Below, piece by piece: positions 43,893 to 52,202 of a stretch of DNA of 64,000 bases. Within the stretch, counting starts at the first letter, position 1. Each line of letters begins with the position of its first letter. A program made the position numbers and the translations under genes. The stretch comes from CANMIH01 sp049116335 (GTDB lineage: Bacteria > Pseudomonadota > Alphaproteobacteria > Rhodobacterales > Rhodobacteraceae), in NCBI GenBank assembly GCA_049116335.1, contig JAGDYZ010000046.1, positions 26,298 through 90,297 of the forward strand, given 5' to 3'. Under the pieces are notes generated by a model, which was not told the origin of the DNA, made no database searches, and worked only from the letters and a program-made list of their open reading frames with translations.

Positions 43893-45248
43893 ATGTCCGA
43901 ATTTCCAAAAATCGCCTTTGTGGGGGCTGGCTCCACTGTCTTTATGAAGAACATCGTCGGTGATGTCTTGCATCGTGAGGCCCTGAAGGGCGCGCATATT
44001 GCCTTGATGGACATCAACGAAACCCGCCTGAAAGAATCTGAAGTGGTGGCGCAGCGTATGGTGGCCGCCCTGGGTGTGCCTGCCAAAATCACCACGCATC
44101 TGAACCAGCGTGAGGCGCTGGATGGCGCGGATTTTGTTGTCACCGCCTTCCAGGTGGGGGGCTATGATCCCTGCACCATCACCGATTTTGACGTGCCCAA
44201 AGAGTTTGGCCTGCGTCAGACGATTGCGGATACCATTGGGGTTGGTGGCATTCTGCGCGGCGTACGTACCGTGCCGCACCTATGGTCGGTCTGTGAAGAC
44301 ATGATGGCGGTTTGCCCCGAAGCGACGCTTCTGCAGTACGTGAACCCAATGGCGATCAACATTTGGGCGATCACCCGTAAGTTCCCCAAGATCAAGGTTG
44401 TCGGTCTGTGCCACTCGGTTCAGCACACCGCGGCGACCTTGGCGGCGGACCTTGGGCTGGATAGCAAAGATCTGCATTACCGATGTGCCGGGATCAACCA
44501 CATTGCCTTCTTCCTGCATCTGCAGAAAATCGAAGCCAATGGGACATACACTGATCTCTATCCTGCGCTGCAAGAAGGGTATGCTAATGGCACCTTCCCA
44601 ACCAGCGCAGCTCAGGAAAACCCACGTTGTAAAAACATCGTCCGCTATGAAATCCTCAAGCAGTTTGGGCATTTTGTGACCGAAAGTTCGGAGCATTTCT
44701 CGGAATATGTGCCGTGGTTCATCAAAGAAGGCCGTATAGATCTGATTGAGCGTTTTGAGATCCCGCTTGACGAATATCCGACCCGCTGCATCGAGAACAT
44801 CGAAGAGTGGCGGGCGCAATCCAAAGAGCTGATGGAATCGCCTGAAATCGAGATTAAACAGACCGAAGAATACGCGTCTGAGATCATGAATTCGATCTGG
44901 ACTGGTACGCCTTCGGTAATTTACGGCAACGTGGCCAACACAGGTCTGATCACGAATTTGCCGCAGAACTGTGCGGTTGAAGTGCCCTGTCTGGTCGACC
45001 GCAATGGTGTGCAGCCGACCTATGTCGGAGATATTCCTCCGCAGCTGGCCGGGATTATGCAGACCAACGTGACGCCGCAGGGATTGACGGTTGAAGCGTT
45101 GATCAATGAAGATCCCGAGTTCATCACCCACGCGGCGATGATGGATCCGCATACCGCAGCCGAGCTGGATCTGGATCAGATCCGCGCGATGGTGCTGCGC
45201 CTGCGCGAAGTCCACGGTGAATGGCTACCCGCCTGGGCGCGGGTCTAA
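43893..45248 (+). CDS. melA: Glycoside hydrolase family 4 alpha-galactosidase/alpha-glucosidase
   Basis: NAD- and Mn-dependent glycosidase, 451 residues. N-terminal Rossmann motif FVGAGSTVFMKN; metal ligands Cys173 (GLCHS) and His203 (GINHIAFF), matching Cys174/His203 of Thermotoga AglA. GH4 enzymes cleave through a redox-elimination mechanism and act in the cytoplasm on imported sugars. The CHS-type metal loop is typical of alpha-glucosidase/alpha-galactosidase members. With the AraC regulator and Opp-type importer alongside, alpha-galactosidase is the best guess, by analogy with rhizobial agp-mel loci. Confidence 0.88.
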   Translation: MSEFPKIAFVGAGSTVFMKNIVGDVLHREALKGAHIALMDINETRLKESEVVAQRMVAALGVPAKITTHLNQREALDGADFVVTAFQVGGYDPCTITDFDVPKEFGLRQTIADTIGVGGILRGVRTVPHLWSVCEDMMAVCPEATLLQYVNPMAINIWAITRKFPKIKVVGLCHSVQHTAATLAADLGLDSKDLHYRCAGINHIAFFLHLQKIEANGTYTDLYPALQEGYANGTFPTSAAQENPRCKNIVRYEILKQFGHFVTESSEHFSEYVPWFIKEGRIDLIERFEIPLDEYPTRCIENIEEWRAQSKELMESPEIEIKQTEEYASEIMNSIWTGTPSVIYGNVANTGLITNLPQNCAVEVPCLVDRNGVQPTYVGDIPPQLAGIMQTNVTPQGLTVEALINEDPEFITHAAMMDPHTAAELDLDQIRAMVLRLREVHGEWLPAWARV

Positions 45249-45266
45249 GTTCCCTCCCAAGGGGAC

Positions 45267-45301
45267 GCCCGGCCGCAGATGTGAAAGACATCGGGCCGGG
45301 C
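45267..45301. terminator. Two-part hairpin between convergent melA-like and araC-like genes
   Basis: GCCCGGCC (45267-45274) pairs with GGCCGGGC (45294-45301), with an inner stem GATGT/ACATC. Very stable and symmetrical, but without a T-run; probably a bidirectional terminator. Confidence 0.6.
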
Positions 45302-45312
45302 AACCACGCGGG

Positions 45313-46194
45313 TTAAGACTGGATTTTCTCCCGCTCTCTGCGGAAGATGGCGGGGGACACGCCAATGCGGTCACGGAAGACTTCGTAAAACGCGGAGACG
45401 GACCCAAAACCGCTGTCGAGGGCGACGGTCAGAATTTTTGCATCAGATTCCACCAGCATCATTTTGGCGTGAAACAGACGGACATTGTTGATGTAGTGTT
45501 TGACCGTGCAGCCAAGGAATTTGCGAAAGATTGTTGTGGCGTGATTGGACGAAATATTTGCGGCATCCGCCACGGCGTTTAGGGTGATTGGGCGGGCGTA
45601 GTTTTCTGAAACAAATTGAAGCATCGTATCAAAGCGAGACACTAGGTTGCGGCTATGGTTCGTTTCGCTCTTTTTATAAACTGGTGGAAGCAGGACTTCG
45701 GGTCCATGGGCGGCCAGGCGGGCAAGACGAGCCTGAATTTCCAACGTGTGAACCGTGCGCCAGGTGCGGTCGCGCTGATCTCGTTCTGCGGCGAACCGCT
45801 TGGCCAGATGTTCGTCTGTTGGGTCCAAGATGCCATTGGTGACTACGGCGCCCGCCAGCAGGAGATTCACAAAATCCTGAGGCAGGGGCCATTGCAAAAA
45901 TTCGCTCAGATGGACGTAGGCGTTGGTGATGGATCCCTTCCCTTCAACGCCGATCACGCGGTGCGGCAGGGCGGCCCAGAATACGATAAAATGACCCGGC
46001 TCAACGCGTAACTCTCGACCAGAGAAGGAGTAAGTCATTGCACAATCATGCAAAAAATTGACTTCAATCGAGGGGTGGAAGTGAAAGTTGCCATCAAAAT
46101 GTGGCACGTGGTGTTCGAGAAGAACCCCGTGTTTTTCTGGAACATTGCCTTCTGCGAACTCAGATGGTCGGTCCAGATTTTCGTCCAGTTCCAT
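45313..46194 (-). CDS. AraC family transcriptional regulator
   Basis: 293 residues: N-terminal cupin-like sensor (HFDGNFHFHPSIEVNFLHD region near 30-50) and C-terminal double HTH (ANISSNHATTIFRKFLG, then DSGFGSVSAFYEVFRDRIGVSP). Sugar-binding AraC regulators of this shape control melibiose and related operons. It lies divergent from the binding-protein gene and convergent with the GH4 gene, so both probably belong to its regulon. Confidence 0.9.
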   Translation of the reverse strand: MELDENLDRPSEFAEGNVPEKHGVLLEHHVPHFDGNFHFHPSIEVNFLHDCAMTYSFSGRELRVEPGHFIVFWAALPHRVIGVEGKGSITNAYVHLSEFLQWPLPQDFVNLLLAGAVVTNGILDPTDEHLAKRFAAERDQRDRTWRTVHTLEIQARLARLAAHGPEVLLPPVYKKSETNHSRNLVSRFDTMLQFVSENYARPITLNAVADAANISSNHATTIFRKFLGCTVKHYINNVRLFHAKMMLVESDAKILTVALDSGFGSVSAFYEVFRDRIGVSPAIFRREREKIQS

Positions 46195-46355
46195 AGAAGG
46201 CCCCGTGTTGGTTTTGTTCGTGCTGCATCTTCTGCAAAAGTAATTTGAAATAACAGCCCAGTGGTGGAACCCGCAATTTAAGATGTCAAAACAGGAAGAG
46301 TTCAGATTGCACCACAGTCAGTGTTGTGGCTAGAAAATGTTCACGGGAGGACTTT

Positions 46356-48374
46356 ATGACCGCACTGACACCAATGAAATCCGTTCTGGTCGCAACCGTT
46401 TGTTCGGTAGCCTTGACCGGAGGCGCGCAGGCCGATCTGCTGCCGCCAGAGAAAGATCTGTCGGGTCTGGAATATGAAACCATCGGCCGTGGTGATCTGT
46501 ATGATTACCGTGCGCTGGATGGATATTCCGAAGCGCCGTTCCTTGCGGATATGGTTGCCGGTGGTACCTTGCCTCCCTTGGCGGACCGTCTGCCGGAAGA
46601 GCCGCTTGTGTTCAAAACCGGCGCGATGTCGGATGGCATTGGTGAATATGGTGGCGTGTTCCGTCACGTGATCGGGGGGCGCCCTGAGGGCTGGAACTGG
46701 CTCGCTGGCCAGCATCAGGGCTGGGGTGGCATCAATATGGCCATTCAGGAATGTCTGGTGCGTCAGGGCCCGCGTTGGCAGATCAAAGCAGAAGATCAGA
46801 CCGGCCCACTGCCGAACCTGGCCAAATCCTGGAGCTGGAACGACGATAATACCCAGCTGACCATGACCCTGATCAAGGGGGCTAAATGGTCGGATGGCGA
46901 TGCCTTTGACACCGAGGACATTCGGTTCTGGTGGGAAGATAACGTCGAAGACAAAAACGTCGCGGCGCGTCTGAAAGCGGGTTCGCTTGCACCGGGTGCC
47001 AAGCTTGAGATTCTTGATGAGGCCAGCTTCCGTTTCACTTTTGACGAACCACAGTCGGAATCCTTGGTTGAACGTCTGGCCTATATCGAAGGCTGTCCCG
47101 GCCCGAGCCATGTGCTCAAGCCCTTGCATCCCAAGTATAACTCTGAGGCCACCTACGAAGGCTATACGCAGGCGATGCCGGCGGACAATCTGCCGATCCC
47201 TGTGATGGGCGCTTGGGTCCCTGTGCTGCACAAGGCCGATGAGTTGGTCGTGATGCGCCGTAACCCCTTCTACTGGAAAGTCGACGAGACCGGTCAGCAG
47301 CTTCCCTACTACAACGAAATGCATTTCCGTCTGTCGACATGGGATGACCGCACCACACAGGCCGTGGCCGGCACCGGTGATTTCTCGAACATGGAAAACC
47401 CGGCCAACTATGTGGCGGCTCTGAAGGAATCGCAGTCCGATGATGCGCCGGTGACCGTGCGTTTTGGTCAGCGCACATTGGCCTGGCGGATGTCGCTGAA
47501 CTTCTCTGACATTGGTGCCGCAGATGATGTGGATCTGGGTCTGCGGGATCTGTTCCGCGAGCTGGATTTCCGCAAAGCGGTCAGCCATGCGCTGGACCGG
47601 GACGCGATTGGTCAGGCTGTGGCGCGTGGTCCCTTTGCGCATCCTTATTCGGGTGGGCTGGTTGCTGGGTCGTCGTACTTTGACTCTGAGAGCACCTTCT
47701 ACTTTCCCTATGACATGGACAAAGCCAATGCGCTTCTGGACGGTCTGGGCCTGAAGGACACTGACGGCAATGGCATCCGCAACATGGCAGATGGCGGCGC
47801 GGATATTGAGATCGACGTGATCTTCAATTCGGGCCGGAATGAGACCCGCAAACAGCTTGACGCGATCACGTCGCAGCTAGGTGAAGTGGGCATTCGCGTG
47901 ATTTCGCGTGGGTTGGACAAGACCAACTTTGAAACCGCACTGCATGGTGGGGCGTTCAATGCGGTGCTCAACCGTCGCAACTTCCCGACGCCGACCCGTA
48001 GGTCGTGCTATAACATGCCGATTGCGGGCAACTGCCCGGCCTTCCACCAGGAACAGGACGGCAAGCGGGACTTCCTGCCCTTCGAGGAAGATCTGGCTGA
48101 GGCCTATCGTACCTTTGTCGCAACAGCAGATGGCGCGGAAAAGATCCAGGCCACACGCGATATTCAGCGTCTGATCACTGAGAATGTCTATGTCATCGGC
48201 ACCATTCAGGCCCCTGCGGCGCTTTTGGTGAACCGTCGGATCCGCAACGCGCATCCCGGCACCCCGGTGTACATGTTCCAGTGGGCGGAAGACGCGATCA
48301 TCCGTGAACGCCTGTGGACCCCGGCAGAGCAGCAGCTGGATGAGCTGATGCCAGGCAAGATCGCCGAATATTAA
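46356..48374 (+). CDS. Opp-type ABC transporter substrate-binding protein (oligosaccharide type)
   Basis: SBP_bac_5 family, 672 residues, about 130 longer than DppA. Signal peptide ends at about residue 27 (TGGAQA-DLL). Family segments: DDNTQLTMTLIKGAKWSDGDAF near 155-175 and FRKAVSHALDRDAIGQAV near 405. Large members of this family carry alpha-galactosides in rhizobia (AgpA), and the GH4 neighbour supports sugar rather than peptide binding here. Start at 46356 follows gggagg. An intrinsic terminator follows before the permeases. Confidence 0.9.
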   Translation: MTALTPMKSVLVATVCSVALTGGAQADLLPPEKDLSGLEYETIGRGDLYDYRALDGYSEAPFLADMVAGGTLPPLADRLPEEPLVFKTGAMSDGIGEYGGVFRHVIGGRPEGWNWLAGQHQGWGGINMAIQECLVRQGPRWQIKAEDQTGPLPNLAKSWSWNDDNTQLTMTLIKGAKWSDGDAFDTEDIRFWWEDNVEDKNVAARLKAGSLAPGAKLEILDEASFRFTFDEPQSESLVERLAYIEGCPGPSHVLKPLHPKYNSEATYEGYTQAMPADNLPIPVMGAWVPVLHKADELVVMRRNPFYWKVDETGQQLPYYNEMHFRLSTWDDRTTQAVAGTGDFSNMENPANYVAALKESQSDDAPVTVRFGQRTLAWRMSLNFSDIGAADDVDLGLRDLFRELDFRKAVSHALDRDAIGQAVARGPFAHPYSGGLVAGSSYFDSESTFYFPYDMDKANALLDGLGLKDTDGNGIRNMADGGADIEIDVIFNSGRNETRKQLDAITSQLGEVGIRVISRGLDKTNFETALHGGAFNAVLNRRNFPTPTRRSCYNMPIAGNCPAFHQEQDGKRDFLPFEEDLAEAYRTFVATADGAEKIQATRDIQRLITENVYVIGTIQAPAALLVNRRIRNAHPGTPVYMFQWAEDAIIRERLWTPAEQQLDELMPGKIAEY

Positions 48375-48396
48375 TCTGGGTCTCTGATCACCTCAT

Positions 48397-48430
48397 GAGA
48401 TGGCCCGCTTGTCGGGCCATCTCTTTTTCT
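48397..48430 (+). terminator. Intrinsic terminator/attenuator between binding protein and permeases
   Basis: GAGATGGCCCG (48397-48407) pairs perfectly with CGGGCCATCTC (48413-48423), followed by TTTTTCT. It lies inside the transporter operon, so it probably allows only partial read-through into the permease genes. Confidence 0.9.
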
Positions 48431-48458
48431 CTCTCCCCCTTCGATAGAAAGCTGTGTC

Positions 48459-49481
48459 ATGGCGCTCTTGCTATACCTCCTCAAGCGCATCTTGGTGTCG
48501 ATCCCGCTTCTGATCGGGATTTCGATTGTTTCCTTTGCCTTGGTGATTGCGGTTCCCGGTGACTTTGTGGATTCCTGGCTGTCTCAGACGGTTGCCCAGA
48601 CCGGGTTGACCCATGCGGAACTGCAAGATCAGGCTGATGCGATGCGCATCAAGCTGGGTCTGGATAAATCTCTAGCGCATCAGTATTTTATCTGGCTAAA
48701 GGGCATCGTGTTCAGCGGCGATTTTGGCCAGAGTTTTGTCTACAGCAAGCCTGTGAGCGAAGTGATTGGGCATCGCCTGCCGCGCACATTGGGGCTGGCG
48801 CTGGTGACCTTGATTCTGGGTCAGGTGATCGGAGTCATGCTGGGGATCTATGCCGCGACGCATCAGTACAAACTAGGCGATACACTGGCGACGCTGGTGG
48901 CCTTCTTTGGCATCGTGATCCCAAAGTTCGTTATGTCGCTCGTGATCCTGTATCTGATGGCCTACGTCTGGAACTCGAGCTATGTCGGGTCGCTTTATTC
49001 CCCCGAGTTTATCCTACAAGAGCACTTTAGCTTTGCCAAAATGTGGGATTTCTTCCTGCATGTCTGGCCCATTCTGTTCATCTCGATCTGGGCGGGGCAG
49101 GCCTATACCACCCGGATGATGCGCGGCAATCTTCTCGATGTGATGAACGCGCAATACATCGAAACCGCACGGGCCAAGGGGCTGAGCCGGGGCCAGGTTC
49201 TGTTCCGCCACGCGGTGCCCAACGCCTTGCACCCGGTGATCATGAATATGGGCGGACGCTTTGATTACATGGTCAAAGGAGAGATTGAGATCGCCATTGT
49301 TATGGGCATTCCCACGCTTGGTCCGTTGATCCTCAGCTCGGTGACCGAACGCGACATGTATGTGCTTTCGGCGATATTCCTGCTGATTTCCGGGTTGCTG
49401 GTGGTGGGCAACCTACTGGCTGATTTTGCGCTGGCTCTGCTCGACCCGCGCGTGCGCCGCGCTGAGTTTTCGAAAGGATAA
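48459..49481 (+). CDS. Opp-type ABC transporter permease (DppB/OppB-like)
   Basis: 340 residues, about six helices. N-terminal signature LLKRILVSIPLLIGISIVSFAL and the binding-protein-dependent permease loop ETARAKGLSRGQVLFRHAVPNAL near 235-257. First of two permeases for the oligosaccharide importer; six bases separate it from the next gene, whose Shine-Dalgarno (aaggat) is inside this one. Confidence 0.92.
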   Translation: MALLLYLLKRILVSIPLLIGISIVSFALVIAVPGDFVDSWLSQTVAQTGLTHAELQDQADAMRIKLGLDKSLAHQYFIWLKGIVFSGDFGQSFVYSKPVSEVIGHRLPRTLGLALVTLILGQVIGVMLGIYAATHQYKLGDTLATLVAFFGIVIPKFVMSLVILYLMAYVWNSSYVGSLYSPEFILQEHFSFAKMWDFFLHVWPILFISIWAGQAYTTRMMRGNLLDVMNAQYIETARAKGLSRGQVLFRHAVPNALHPVIMNMGGRFDYMVKGEIEIAIVMGIPTLGPLILSSVTERDMYVLSAIFLLISGLLVVGNLLADFALALLDPRVRRAEFSKG

Positions 49482-49486
49482 ACACA

Positions 49487-50599
49487 ATGGTCGATGTGAC
49501 GATGAACGCAGAGGCGGCCAACCATGTGTCGCTGTCCTATTGGCAATTGGTGCGCAAACGGTTCCGCGCCAACCGCTATGGCATGGCGGGGATGATTGGA
49601 TGTCTGATTGTCCTGAGCTGTGCGCTGTTTTCCGGGTTTCTGGCACCCTATGGGGCGCAGAGTAAAGACAAGGCAGCGCTATACTCGCCTCCACAGAAGA
49701 TCAGTATTATTGCGCCTGAGGGTGGGCTCACCTGGCCCTTTGTGCGCGGCTTTGACGAAGAGATGGACCCGGTGACCTATGAGTTCACCTTTGTCCCCTC
49801 TGACGACAAGATTGTGCCACTGGCACTGTTTGTTCAGGGTGAACCCTACACCATGTTGGGGATCGAGTTCACCACCCATCTGTTCGGCGGCCAAGACGGC
49901 GCCAAGGTTCATCTTCTGGGCACGGATGGTCTGGGGCGTGATGTGCTGTCGCGGATGCTGCACGGTACGAAGGTTACCATTTTGATGGCGGTTATGGTGA
50001 TGGCTGCGGCCTGTGTGATTGGCACCATGGTGGGCGTCAGTTCCGGCTATTTCGGCGGCACCTATGATCTGATTGTTCAGCGCGGCGTTGAGTTTGTGAA
50101 ATCCTTCCCCGATCTACCCCTGTATCTGGCGCTGGTGGCGGTGTTGCCGCGCCGTGCGGATGCCGCCGCGATCTTTGTGATGTTTGCGGCCATTTTGGTG
50201 CTGTTGCGCTGGGCCGATCTGGCCCGTGAGTTGCGCGGCAAAGTGGTTGCGATCAAATCGGTGGACTTTGTCAACGCAGCGGTGGCCGTGGGGGCCTCGG
50301 ATGGCCGGATCATTCGCCGCCATATTGTCCCGAACATGTCCTCGCATATCCTTGTCTGGGCGACTTACACTTTGCCAGAAATCATTCTGCTTGAAAGTTT
50401 CCTATCCTTCCTGGGTGTGGGGGTTCAGCTGCCGATGGTGTCCTGGGGATCAATGTTGAACCAGGCGCGTGACATTCAGGCGCTGACGGCGGCGCCCTGG
50501 CTTTTGGCTCCTGTGGGTATGATTGTGATTTCTGTTCTGGCTTTCAATGCGTTGGGTGATGGCCTGCGCGATGCGATGGATCCTTACTCCAATGACTGA
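49487..50599 (+). CDS. Opp-type ABC transporter permease (DppC/OppC-like)
   Basis: 370 residues, longer than DppC (300) because of a periplasmic insertion of about 70 residues between helix 1 and helix 2 (near 60-130). N-terminal OppC domain with RKRFRANRYGMAG, transport loop VNAAVAVGASDGRIIRRHIVPN near 255-285. Overlaps the ATPase gene by 8 bases. Confidence 0.91.
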   Translation: MVDVTMNAEAANHVSLSYWQLVRKRFRANRYGMAGMIGCLIVLSCALFSGFLAPYGAQSKDKAALYSPPQKISIIAPEGGLTWPFVRGFDEEMDPVTYEFTFVPSDDKIVPLALFVQGEPYTMLGIEFTTHLFGGQDGAKVHLLGTDGLGRDVLSRMLHGTKVTILMAVMVMAAACVIGTMVGVSSGYFGGTYDLIVQRGVEFVKSFPDLPLYLALVAVLPRRADAAAIFVMFAAILVLLRWADLARELRGKVVAIKSVDFVNAAVAVGASDGRIIRRHIVPNMSSHILVWATYTLPEIILLESFLSFLGVGVQLPMVSWGSMLNQARDIQALTAAPWLLAPVGMIVISVLAFNALGDGLRDAMDPYSND

Positions 50600-52202
50600 C
50601 ACTTTGCTTTCTGTTCAAAACGTCTCGGTGCAGTTCAAAACCGCGACCGGGCTGCGTCAGGCGGTCAAAGATGTTTCGTTTGACGTGGCCAAGGGTGAAA
50701 CCCTTGCGGTGGTCGGCGAAAGTGGCTCGGGCAAGTCGGTGACCGCGCGGGTGATCATGGGCATGTTGGCGCCCAATGCCCGAGTGGGTGAGGCGACCAA
50801 GGTGGTGTTTGACGGCGATGAGCTGACCAAATTCTCTGAGCTGCAGATGCAGGATCTGCGCGGTCGTCGCATCGCGATGATCTTTCAGGAACCCCTGACA
50901 AGCCTGAACCCGCTCTATCGCATTGGCGATCAGGTGGGAGAAATCATCAAGGCCCATCACAAGATTTCCAGGGCCGATCTTGAGGCGCGGGTTTTGCGGC
51001 TTTTGGAAGAGGTGCGCCTGCCTGATCCCAAAGCCCGGCTGCGCCAGTATCCGCATGAGTTATCCGGAGGACAACGGCAGCGCGTGATGATTGCTATGGC
51101 TCTGGCAAACAACCCGGATCTACTGATCGCCGATGAACCCACCACTGCGCTTGATGTGACGGTGCAAGCCGAGATTCTGGCGTTGTTGCGCGATCTTCAG
51201 AAAAGCCACAACATGGGGATGGTGTTGATCACCCATGATCTGTCGGTGGTGCGGGCGGTGTCGGACAATGTGGTGGTGATGCGCCATGGTGAAGTGGTCG
51301 AGCGTGGCGCGACGCAGACGATCTTTGAGACCCCCAGTCACGCCTATACCCAGCACTTGATCAGCTCGGAACCCAAAGGTGAGCCCAGCCCAGTGCCAGA
51401 GGCGGCCCCGCCGCTGATGGTGGCTGAGAACGCCCGCGTTGAGTTTACCTTGAAACAAGGTGGAATGTTCAGCCGCGCCACAACCCAACTTGTGGCGGTC
51501 AACGATGTCTCGGTCACCGTGCGCAAAGGCGAAACGGTGGGGATCGTTGGCGAGAGCGGATCGGGCAAGACCACTTTTGGCATGTCGGTGATTGGGTTGG
51601 GGCAGAAACAAAATGGCCCGGTGACCTTTGACGGAGATCGGATCGAACATCTGGATCGTCAGGCGCTGCGTCCCTATCGGCCGCGCATTCAGGTGGTGTT
51701 TCAGGACCCGTTTTCCTCGCTCAACCCGCGCATGATCATACGGCAGATCCTCGAAGAGGGCCTGATTGTGAACGGGATCGGTGCAACGGCCTCTGAACGG
51801 TTGGCGCTGATCAAACAGGCATTGGACGATGTGCAGATGCCGCATGATGCGTTGGATCGGTTCCCACATGAGTTTTCGGGTGGTCAGCGCCAGCGTCTGG
51901 CCATTGCCCGCGCCATTGTGCTCAAGCCCGAGTTTATCTTGCTGGATGAACCCACATCGGCACTGGATCTGTCGATCCAGGCGCAGATCATCGAATTGCT
52001 GCGCGACCTGCGGGATCGGTTTAACCTCAGCTATCTGTTCATCAGTCACGATCTCAAGGTGGTGCGTGCCCTGTGCCACCGGGTGATTGTGATGAAAAGC
52101 GGCTCGGTTGTGGAAGAGGGGCCAACGGCTGAGGTGCTGGAAACCCCGCAAACCGATTACACGCGTCGGTTGGTGCGGGCCGCCTTTGACGTGGTGGCCT
52201 GA
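50592..52202 (+). CDS. Opp-type ABC transporter ATPase with two fused nucleotide-binding domains
   Basis: 536 residues, a DppD-DppF fusion. Walker A motifs GESGSGKS at 42-49 and GESGSGKT near 320-327; signatures LSGGQRQRVMI and FSGGQRQRLAI; Walker B LLIADEPTTALD and ILLDEPTSALD. The fused form is typical of alphaproteobacterial glycoside/peptide importers (YejF-like). The start at 50592 lies in the end of the permease gene. The halogenase-family gene starts immediately after the stop. Confidence 0.93.
   Translation: MTDTLLSVQNVSVQFKTATGLRQAVKDVSFDVAKGETLAVVGESGSGKSVTARVIMGMLAPNARVGEATKVVFDGDELTKFSELQMQDLRGRRIAMIFQEPLTSLNPLYRIGDQVGEIIKAHHKISRADLEARVLRLLEEVRLPDPKARLRQYPHELSGGQRQRVMIAMALANNPDLLIADEPTTALDVTVQAEILALLRDLQKSHNMGMVLITHDLSVVRAVSDNVVVMRHGEVVERGATQTIFETPSHAYTQHLISSEPKGEPSPVPEAAPPLMVAENARVEFTLKQGGMFSRATTQLVAVNDVSVTVRKGETVGIVGESGSGKTTFGMSVIGLGQKQNGPVTFDGDRIEHLDRQALRPYRPRIQVVFQDPFSSLNPRMIIRQILEEGLIVNGIGATASERLALIKQALDDVQMPHDALDRFPHEFSGGQRQRLAIARAIVLKPEFILLDEPTSALDLSIQAQIIELLRDLRDRFNLSYLFISHDLKVVRALCHRVIVMKSGSVVEEGPTAEVLETPQTDYTRRLVRAAFDVVA

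Noticed and set aside
46312..46329. CCACA-N8-TGTGG dyad upstream of the Opp-type binding-protein gene
   Set aside because: Five-base arms only; AraC proteins usually bind direct repeats, so it does not support an operator.
46341..47642. 433-residue open frame on the minus strand
   Set aside because: Antisense to the Opp-type binding protein, rich in His/Arg/Gln; no start signal.
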